A DNA stretch of 64,000 nucleotides from Imbricaverruca yamaguchii (Eukaryota; Arthropoda; Thecostraca; Neoverrucidae), in assembly GCA_034440575.1 (NCBI GenBank), contig JAOTOL010000908.1, positions 33,501 to 97,500 of the forward strand. The letters are read 5' to 3'. The position numbers and the translations under genes were made by a program. Each line of letters opens with the position of its first letter. Position 1 is the stretch's first letter. The notes beneath the pieces were generated by a model. It had not been told where the DNA came from. It saw nothing but the letters and a program-made list of their open reading frames with translations, and searched no databases. Below, piece after piece: positions 55,744 through 64,000 of this stretch.

Positions 55744-56645
55744 TATATTACTTCACAGATATGTGATGAATAATACCTGTGAAACGCTTCATGGCCTGCC
55801 ACATGAGGTCACACTCATTCGGCTGATACGAAATGCTGCTGAAATCGGACATTGTTGTATTGGAATAACAACAGTCTTCATCGTTCAATTTTCGCAATGC
55901 AATGATCAGGTGAGAGAAAGAACCATCGTGAAGTGCAAAGAGAACTGCGGTTGAGTTCCTGAAAAAGTAGCCGAGTCCCTGTAGCAAATCGCCAACAGTT
56001 GTACTCAGTTTATCCTAGGAAACCTGGCTGAGTGTTCTGCACCGAATTGGCGTTGGTGTTGGCGGAGTTGAAGTTGCCGAAGGGCCCGTTGCTTGATGAT
56101 TGCTGAGCCGAGGCCGAGTTGGAGCTGGAGCCACCGTTAAAGGCCGAACCCTGCACAACAGATGATGTCAGACTGTGACCGTGCCAGTTACTTTGTATGC
56201 CTTTGGGGGCGAGCACCACCTCAATGTTGGCTTTCCCACTCAAAATAATTATAACTTTTATCATTGGACCATGTGTGGTGTGCCACATAATCTGTGCGGG
56301 GTATGAGGATCTGACAGGAGAGACAGCGGGGTTAATCAAGAATTAGGATGGAATACCCTATAGGTATTCAATTATTGTGTGAATCACAGCTCAGCACAGG
56401 CAACACGGGCTATTTCAGCCAATATCATCTAACAAGAAATGCATAGGACTACTCACCGCAGCATTCGCGTTCAAAGAGGTAACACTGGAGCCGCCGAATG
56501 GCCCTTGCTGACTTCCCGACACGACTTGGGCGTTGGCCTGGCCCGAGGCGGAGCCACCAAAGTTCCCAGGGAACGGCTGCGGGAACAGCTGCGGGGCGGC
56601 AGTGGCGGCAGCGCAGAGCGCGAGCAGAACAGCGACACACTTCAT
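55744..56645 (-). CDS. Secreted uncharged low-complexity protein, copy D
   Basis: Coding exons 56645-56457 (63 codons) and 56150-56010 (46 codons plus stop), phase-0 intron of 306 nt with GCG|GTGAGT and TTGTGCAG|GGT-type sites. The first 16-17 residues are the same signal peptide as in B. Differences from B are all within the restricted alphabet (for example SLNANAA instead of SVNSNAG, and SSSNSASAQQSSSNG in the last exon); no charged residue, Cys or aromatic other than Phe has appeared. Promoter and first exon are present (57444-57362). The poly(A) signal position reads AATATA, a weaker variant. With B this is the best candidate for a working gene. The annotated range includes the 3' untranslated region. 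Confidence 0.78.
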
Positions 56646-56651
56646 GGTGAT

Positions 56652-57361
56652 CTGAGGACATGGGGTATTGGTCAAATGTGCAGCAGATTACAGTGGCAGC
56701 TCATGGTGATCTTAGGTCAAGGAAACGGGAGGCGAGAGTGACACACTTCATGGTGATATGAGGACACTGCGTATTGGTTAAAATTGCGCAGGTTACAGTG
56801 ACAGCTCATGGTGATCTGAGGTCAGGGAAACTGCAGGTGACCGTGAGACATCATGGTGATATGAGGTCACGGAAACGGCAGGTCACATTGACAGCTCGTG
56901 GTGATCTGAGATCATGGAAGCGGCAGGTCACAGTGGTACATCATGGTGACCTGATGTGAGCGGGTATTCCTGAATCGCACGGTAGATTTCAGTGACGTAA
57001 TGAGTTGGAGGTTGAGACCAATCCACCAACACATCAACGATGTGATGTGTGGAACATACGCATCAGGAGTCATGCATTCAAACCCGTCAGACGTACTGTC
57101 AGACGAACATACACGGCAGTCAAACGTACTGTCACCTGGACATACACGCCTGCCAGATGTAGTCAGCTGGGCTTGCACTTCACAGTCACTAGACGCGCTA
57201 TCAGAGGAACATTCACACAGTCATACATACTTTTAGATGAGCATACCCGGCAGTGAGACATACGGTCAGTTGAACACCTACACCTACCAACACACTTTCA
57301 GATGAACATTCACGGTCGTCAGACGTACTGCCAGCTGGACATACACGGCCATAAGACTTAC
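56652..57361 (-). repeat. First intron of copy D with acceptor/start array
   Basis: 710 nt against 603 in B. The coding-exon acceptor is gtcctcag|atcaccATG (ATG at 56645-56643). One upstream unit copies the start region closely: caccatgaagtgtgtcactc with its ATG at 56751-56749, but its acceptor AG has become AT (gtcctcatatcacc). Other units retain AG (gatctcagatcaccatgagc). Confidence 0.78.
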
Positions 57362-57444
57362 CTGCAGACTGTGACAGTGGATTCTGTGTCAGCTGCGAAT
57401 CCCTGACGGTGTGTGCTGAACTCTAGCCGCCTCACTGTTTTATA
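57362..57444 (-). promoter_or_regulatory. TATA promoter and non-coding first exon of copy D
   Basis: On the minus strand: TATAAAA at 57444-57438, initiator-like ttcagcacacac about 30 nt downstream, and exon end ctgcag|gtaagt at 57362. Equivalent to 43373-43455 in copy B. Confidence 0.75.
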
Positions 57445-57799
57445 GGCGGCACGGAAGCCAAAGAAAGCCAAAGACGAAGACAAAGGGGTATATTCCAGAC
57501 GTGCACAATAGACTCGTGTCTAGTACAACGTATTGTCGAGCTCGTTGCTTGCCGGAGTGTGCAAATCGGGTAGCTGTCTGCTTAATCCAAGCCAGCAGCC
57601 CCAGCCCTCCCCCAGAGTCATCACATTTCAGTGGTTGTGAGGGAGGGATTGCGTCCCTTGATGGCTCTGCGAAACCAGCTCTTCATATTGTGAGCAGAGG
57701 ACATCTTCCCCGGTCTTGAACGCCAGCTTATTTTCATGGGGGCATTTGCGCCCGCTCGGCTCGCCCTCTGGTGTCACGTAGTCCTGGAGACTGAGGTTT

Positions 57800-58225
57800 G
57801 CCTGGCCCCACGTGCAAGGCAGTGGCAGAATTATATGCCCCAATTGTTCTACTTTTTTTCCATTTGTAAATTATTAGACACTCATGTGACAATATACATC
57901 GAGCGCTTCACAATGAAGCTGTCGATGTTCTTAGAACTTTTGCTGATGACTTCCAGGAAAAGAAGCTTTCACCTGACTAAACTGTGTCGTAGAGTGGGAA
58001 TTCAATACTTCTGAAGGAGCGCAGGACAGTGGTCTACAACAACGTCCACATAAGTCAGCCAACACTGCGTGCCACACTCCGGGAGGTTTTCGCTCGAGTG
58101 CTTTTTGGCCATCAACCTACAACAATGTGCTCCGTGTATCTCTCCCCAGTTAATGTGTTCCCAACCGTGGAACATCCCAACTTGCTGCTGGATCTGCCCC
58201 TAACAGTCTTGCTATTGGGCATTTC
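57800..58225. other. No gene recognised
   Basis: No supported coding region between the shared upstream flank of copy D and the TTAA-flanked element. Confidence 0.5.
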
Positions 58226-59113
58226 AACACGCGCCTAGAGGGTCTCTGATAATTACGCGCACTGGAGGGGCAAACCCCACCCCGGAAGATCTCCGCTCCT
58301 ATCAAAGCTGGAGCAACGAAATTCACAGGGTTTATTGGTACGGCAGTGGTCTGTATTATGTGCAAATTGCATCACGTTAGGTCAATATTTTCGAGGTAAA
58401 ATCAGGTCCAAATATCAAAATGTTCTGGTTTGGCGTCGCTTGGCTTGTCATCGCTATGGACTGCTGTGATTGTACATAAACGCTCCAAAATGGACATCAT
58501 TGATGTTTTGGACTTTGCCAATGATGCAATACAGATGTTAGACCTGTCATTTGATCTCAGGTCACCCTTACAACACGACTTTATCAGGTCATAACCCGCT
58601 CCAGTTACCGAAGCCCGCCCGATTACTCCGACCACAGTGACAAACAGTGGTTTTCAGGATTCGTAGGGAGTAACATGGAAGGTGAGATCAATCGCATGAC
58701 AGTCATTTGCATTCATGACAGCATTCCAGTTCACCAAGTTTGGTTCCATTAACCTGCCATGAACTTGAACTGACTTGACCTCGGTAAGCTAACATGACTT
58801 GGAAACTGTGAAGCATAACAATATACATCACACGAGTCGCTAGTGTCCCCAAGAACACTTCCCTGTTCCCGATTTTCGGGAAGCGAATGAGCGCCGATTT
58901 TTGTGGTCTGGCGCGTATGTTTTTTTACTTTAACGACCCCTAACTCGAAAAATAAATTAGTTTTCCTTCCTTCAAACAACTCTCCGCTCGTTTCTAACAG
59001 ATACACACACAATGGTGTGCATCGCCCGATGAGATCTGGAATTATATGCGAAAAACCGGAGGTGTCGGCGTATTTCACCCCCACCCCCTCCTTCAGGGCG
59101 CGTGTTAACGCTC
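58226..59113 (+). mobile_element. TTAA-flanked inverted-repeat element, copy 2
   Basis: Left end TCAAcacgcgcctagagggt; right end ccctccttcagggcgcgtgTTAA, making a ~20-bp imperfect terminal inverted repeat. The inside is the reverse complement of 28688-29659 (landmarks aaaatgttctggtttggcgt and cctccggt-type end). One TTAA has mutated to TCAA. No transposase. Confidence 0.65.
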
Positions 59114-59640
59114 ACCAAATGTTGTGGTGTTGCGACCATATCAACACCGGTGGCCGCCATTTGGAACATCTAATCCTTCACGCAATGCTCTTCGTTTTAA
59201 ATACAGGGACACGAACACACATCTCCACATCCTTGGGGAAGTACCTCTACCTTAGACCTCAGCCTGATGAGCTCACAGATAACCGAATGCCTCGAATTAT
59301 CGGTGGAAGGGACGGCCATTTTCCATCCATTGGGGAACGGCAATTTTCAACTCGGGTTAAGTAACCTGGAAGCCACAGTTTTAGGACCTCGCCCATAGCG
59401 CTTGAATTTTATCCCACGCCGTCTTTCCGATCAAACCCTCACACCCCGTCTCGGGTGGCGGGGAAGCGGTTAGTATTCCCCCCTATAAAATACAAACTAA
59501 GCTTCGCACGAAAACGAAAGAGGTGTTATCGGAAAGCGCTCGACGAGTAGGGTCCGGGTCCAACCCCCAAAGCGACTTACCCCAAAAGTGACGTCACCAG
59601 GGGCTAGATTTTCACGAGTTTTCACGATTTACACTATGTT
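59114..59640. other. No gene recognised
   Basis: 59115-59190 is shared with 42700-42757 (flank of the TTAA element). The rest shows nothing supportable. Confidence 0.5.
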
Positions 59641-60260
59641 TTTTGCTCTGGAGTGTTCATTTTGGGGGATATATGAGAAAAAACAAAATGTATTTGGAAT
59701 GAGAATAGGACAGCAAAATCAACCAGGGCTATAATTTTTTCGCCCGACAAAAATAATATTTGTTTCGAAATTTCACAATTTTGTGTTTTCGAGTTTTCTT
59801 TAACTTTCATTTTCCAATAGGTAGATAAAACCGAAAAACGTTGTTGGAAGTCAACTTGCACTAATAAAAAAATGCTTACTTTAGCCACAATCATCTATTT
59901 GGTTTGCAATTTGGCAAATACGCAAAACATATGTAGTCAAAAACGAAAAAATCCAAATTTGTGCTGCTACGTTTTGTTGCATCCATAAAGATAAGCAAAC
60001 GCTGAAAGTTTCATTAAACTATCTGTATCCGTTAAAGCGTGACGACTGGTTGAACGTTTTTGGAGGTGACCTCACTTGACCTTGACTAACTCGTTGACCC
60101 TAGATGAACTGACTTCATAATTTTAAATCAGCATGCCAAATTAATGCGGGAAAAGGCATGCCAAATTTGGATGCGCTGCCTCGCGCAGTTTGTCCACCGT
60201 CCGCGAAAAAACCTGAGGGGGCGGTTGAAGACCCCCCCGAGACGGGACGGGTTAAGAAAG
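59640..60260 (+). repeat. Dispersed repeat leading into RT remnant
   Basis: Same orientation and order as 4130-4610 (for example ggaggtgacctcacttgacc and ttgaagacccccccgagacg). It is directly continued by the reverse-transcriptase remnant, so it may be an upstream part of the same element. Confidence 0.65.
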
Positions 60261-61640
60261 CAGACCTTTCAGATTTCAGGACAAAGCTGTGGGCGCTTCT
60301 TGTCTCCGAACCTATGTCTCTGTCACTACCAGTGACCGAATTTGTCGCACATTTATTGGAGTGCACTACCTCAAGTATCCCCAGGAACCCCGGATTCCGT
60401 CGACGCATCCCTGTACCGTGGTGGACGCTTGATTGCCGAAATCCTGTTGATGTAGTCGATATAGTCGATGTATGTCGATATAATCATGGTGATTTACCCA
60501 GTGTGAGATGGAATCAGCGATCAACCCGTTGCGTAGTGTTGCCAAAAGAACCCGATGAGATGCCTAATGGACTGGTGAGACGCCTGCCTTCCTGTGTGGT
60601 CGCGGAAATGCTAAGCACTTTTAACCACATATGGATGAATGGTAAGTACCCTCCATCATGGAGCCAGGCTACAGTGGTCCAACACTTGAAACCTGGGAAA
60701 CGCTGCAGAGACCCTCTAAATTATCGTCCAATCTCATTGACATCTACCTTGGTAAGCCAATGGAGCTGGAATGGAACATGTGTTGGCTTTTAGAAACAAG
60801 TTAACAATTTCGTAAACACACAGTGCGGTTGTCGTGAAAAACAGGGGTGCCATTGACAATATTTTAATCCTGAACACCGAAGTACGCACTGATTTTAAGA
60901 GGAAGCTAAATTTAGGTGCTGTATTGTTTGGCATGGAAAGGGCTTACGACACCATGTGGCAAACAGGAATCCTGTGGAACATGCATAAGCATGGGATCCG
61001 ATGACAGCGGAGCAACTTTTTATAAAAGTTCCCAATTTTGTAAAACGTTAACGATATGTTGACAAAAGGTGACGATTTGCCTAAGAGGATGAAGTTTCAC
61101 GAGAAAGACGTTTCACATGGGAGTGTCTTGAGTGTGACTCTTTTCGGGGTGATGATCAATGATTTTGTGGACTCGTTTCTTGCAAACATTGGGCGATCCT
61201 TGTATGTACAGGACAGCTAGCCGTCAAATGTTTGGGGAGGTGGGTGAGTACAATCGGATACCGCCTATTTAGAACAAAAGTGTTGCCGTATACTTTTGGC
61301 CCCATTCCAAGTCGTGCTTTACGGGCAGGCAGGCGATACCGGTGCAAACGGTAGTCAGATTTCCGAGGGTGGAATATGATGCACGCTTCATCTTCCGAAA
61401 AGATCTAAACCGCCTCGAGGTAAGTTTGTAAAGACAGAATTATCTTGGAATGTGTGGTTTATATGACATGCGGAGAAGACCAGGCAGCGGTGCTCCTGCT
61501 ATGCAGGTCGCTCCTTCGATCAAAGCTTGACTACGCGGGTTTTATTTGTGAGTGAGCTTGTTTGACATGCAGACGTACTCTGGATGCAATATACCATATG
61601 CTTGGTATCATCTTGGAGGCATTTCGTCCTTCTGCAACGG
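60261..61640 (+). pseudogene. Jockey-like non-LTR reverse transcriptase, decayed
   Basis: In order on the plus strand: RRIPVPWWTLDCR (endonuclease-RT linker, PWW motif), FNHIWMNGKYPPSWSQATVV, LKPGKRCRDPLNYRPISLTS (RT block with NYRPISLT), QCGFRENRGAIDNILILNTE, FGMERAYDTMW (motif A region; the catalytic Asp position reads FGME instead of FDLE, so the Asp is lost), then HGSVLSVTLFGVMINDF (motif B region) and CRRTLDAIYHMLGII. Several frameshifts and stops separate these pieces. The FADD catalytic motif could not be found. It is clearly inactive. Confidence 0.75.
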
Positions 61641-62800
61641 TCAGCTTCCTTGCCGAAGTTCAATAGTTTCCACTTTCTCTCTATGCGGCGTGGAACCGTT
61701 TGGTATGCGATTTGCCTACTAACTGCGGGAATGCTCGGACCGTGTCCCTTGATGCTCGGACCGGACTTGAAGGTTTCCCTTCACCATTGGTTTTCATGCA
61801 AATTCACCGATTTTCTCTACGTCACCTGGCATGTTTTATGGCAATATAGCTTACTTTGACGTGTTCCAATTGAACGACATATCCTTCATCATCAACAAAG
61901 TGTATCCTGAATGAACCAGTAACAAACTCCCTGCCTGACAATGTGCCGTTTCTAGCAGGCTGACCATCAAGCGCCTCCAAAGTAAACGGATTTTACACGC
62001 TATTGGTAAGCTCCCTCTACCGTCCATTTTAGTTCAAGTTGTCACCCTCGCTCAGGAGCGAAAGATAGGACAGCTAGGGGAGCTAAGTGAGCCAAAGCTT
62101 CTTCCCTTCTGTAAAAGGAGAGTTTATAAAATGTAACCACAGAAGACACCCTGAAATTATTTGACCGACAGGATGCCCCATATAGCCGGAACAGGAGGCT
62201 CCTCACCGCTGCAGGCCACCTTCGGATAGAGGCCCCTCAGGTAGCCCGCATACTATATATTTGCGTGTTTGTATATACATAAATACATTATATATACACA
62301 TATATATATATATATATATATACATATCTGCTGCATTAATGGTGCAAAGGCAATCTGTACCAATGAACAGCAAAATGACGTTGCAAATGATTCTCTTTAC
62401 AACACATTTATTTATTTGTCAAGTATCCACTTCCTGATCCATAAGTACGGAATGATATGGACTAAGCTTAACCGTAGGCCTACACATGATTGGATGCAGG
62501 CGTTTGGGTTGTGGGTGCATATGCAGTCTGCATATATTGATGGATGATTTTGAAAATAATTGGTGTGACAGAGGGTGTTAGTCCATACCAACTACCAATT
62601 ATGACATCTGTTCGATATGTCTGTGTGCATGAAGCTGGCTGCACCTGTTCTTGATAATACAAGTCATAAATTGGGAAATTGGATGAAAACGGCTACCTTC
62701 GACTCAACTACAGAAGTAGCGTTTTTGTTGCATGGCTCATAAAACTTCCCGAATACGAATATATCCATCACCATTTGTTATAAGTCATGCTATCAATTAC
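61641..62800. other. No gene; short (TA)n at 62296-62322
   Basis: May include the decayed 3' end of the Jockey-like element up to about 62000. Otherwise nothing supportable. Confidence 0.45.
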
Positions 62801-62804
62801 CCGG

Positions 62805-63405
62805 TGTATGCTTTCATGTTATCCACATTGTGCGCTTGCTTTCCCACTTCCTTGTATGGTCTTGATTGGTTAAATATTGGAGTTTAACACTCGTACGTCC
62901 GGCAGTCCGCGCCAACTTCGCATGTCCGGGGGGGGGGGGGGCAGATGTCTGCTCCCCCGTAAGATCTCGGGAACTATGCTAGCTAGCGGAAAACGGAAAA
63001 CGGCGTTGGATAGCTGGGGACGGGCTCTATCGAACGTATTTCTGTCATTTTTTTTTCGCTCAGGTCAACATTCAGGTCACTGGGCCATCATAGGTCAAAT
63101 TCGACCAGATCAGGCGGGACTCAGATATTGACACATATCTCAGGACCTGTAACAGATAGAAACAAATGGCGAAGGCTATTCGACAGTCCTTGAAATGCGC
63201 TATAGACAATAGGCGGTGTAATTTAAAGTCAGGTCGACCGAAACTCAGGTCAAGGTCATGAAGCCATGACCTCAGGTCAAGGCCTAGGGAGGTCATGTAA
63301 GGTATCAATTATCAATTATCCGGTGTACGCTTTCATGTTATCCACATTGTGCGCTTGCTTTCCCACTTACTTGTATGGTGTTGGTTGGTTGGATATTGGA
63401 GTTTA
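62805..63405 (+). repeat. 85-bp direct repeats bracketing ~430 bp
   Basis: cggtgtatgctttcatgtta...atattggagttta at 62805-62885 recurs at 63321-63405 with about five differences. The intervening DNA has a 14-G run (62927-62940) and a cluster of aggtca motifs at 63060-63110 and 63230-63295. Confidence 0.82.
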
Positions 63406-63566
63406 TGGGCGCATCGACTACATCGGTCATGCAGTGCTATTATATGGCTTTGGGCCTGGAATGGTAGGTCTCAATAAAAAAGTTCAAAGCTGTACCACAT
63501 AATACATAATTTGTTCTGAACACACTATCTACAATGTTGCAAATATACATGTATATATATATGGTA

Positions 63567-64000
63567 ACCGGACAAATGTACGTAAAGCAAGTGTACGTAC
63601 GCAAATGTACATAAGCAATGCACGTAAGCGCAGATGTGCGTATGGCTATTGTACGTAAGCGCAAATGTATGTATGGCAAATGTACATATGCGCAAATGTA
63701 CGTAAGCGCAAATTTACGTATGCGCAAATGCACGTAAGCGCAAATGTACATAAGCGCAAAGTACGTGTGTACAAATGTACGTAAGCGCAAATGTACGTAA
63801 GGGCAAATGTACGTATGCGCAAATGTATGCAAGCGCAAATGCATGTATGCGCAGAAGTACGTATGCCCAAAAGTACGTATGCGCAAATGTACGTCAGCGC
63901 AAATGTACGTAAACGCAAATGTATGTAAACGCAAATGTACCTATACGCAAATGTACGTAAACGCAAATGTACGTATACGCAAATGTACGTAAGGCTAAAT
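63567..64000. repeat. TACGTA minisatellite array at right window edge
   Basis: 63581-63861 equals window positions 1-281 with one visible mismatch; after that the array continues with regular acgtaaacgcaaatgt units instead of the spacer found at 281-345. A short (TA)n (63552-63563) precedes it. It runs off the window. Confidence 0.93.

Noticed and set aside
55646..55954. Conserved plus-strand frames of ~100 codons at 55646 and 49507
   Set aside because: They are antisense to the 3' untranslated region of copies D and C; conservation reflects recent DNA duplication.

Overview
The window looks like nuclear DNA of an invertebrate animal, most likely an arthropod; I do not recognise the species. 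The reasons are spliced genes with TATA boxes and GT-AG introns, non-LTR retrotransposons, a tRNA-derived SINE, long (TA)n and (CA)n tracts, and many tandem and inverted repeats. There is no bacterial-style gene organisation, no operon and no CRISPR array. Conventional gene content is very low.

The only host gene family I can support is a small secreted protein present in four copies: A (+, 3.1-6.2 kb, broken), B (+, 42.9-45.0 kb, complete), C (-, 49.1-50.9 kb, coding exons intact but promoter missing) and D (-, 55.2-57.8 kb, complete). The gene model has a TATA promoter, a short non-coding first exon, a 63-residue signal-peptide exon and a 46-residue final exon. The predicted mature protein of B and D has no charged residue and no Cys, Tyr, Trp, Met, Ile or His, and is built from about ten amino-acid types. 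Broken copies A and C have gained charged or basic residues. The first intron ends in a 45-bp tandem array in which each unit resembles the splice acceptor plus start codon of the coding exon.

The rest is mobile and repetitive DNA. 0-2 kb, 41-42.7 kb and the extreme right end carry a composite repeat: TACGTA minisatellite, (AT)n, unique core, (TA)n/(CA)n. 6.4-7.65 kb is a 50-bp satellite. 7.8-9.6, 28.4-31.5, 45.0-46.0 and 48.0-48.9 kb are copies of another composite family with ~290-bp internal units. 10.2-13.2 kb is a broken hAT-like transposase gene. 14.0-15.4 kb is a 39-bp satellite split by a CR1-like fragment. 16.6-17.6 kb is a 68-bp satellite. 18.34-19.26 kb is an element with perfect 24-bp inverted ends. 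19.7-20.2 and 31.9-32.35 kb are inverted copies of a 16-bp array. 25.0-27.7 kb is a fairly young non-LTR retrotransposon. 28.7-29.66 and 58.2-59.1 kb are TTAA-flanked inverted-repeat elements. 35.6-39.1 kb holds three more satellites and an RT fragment. 51.7-54.6 kb is a foldback element with ~0.8-kb arms around a Cys-rich ORF. 59.6-61.6 kb is a decayed Jockey-like element.

Together this is a transposon-rich region in which a tandemly and invertedly duplicated secreted-protein gene is the main host content. Several array and duplication edges coincide with loss of parts of that gene. All comparisons were made by eye; identities are approximate unless stated.
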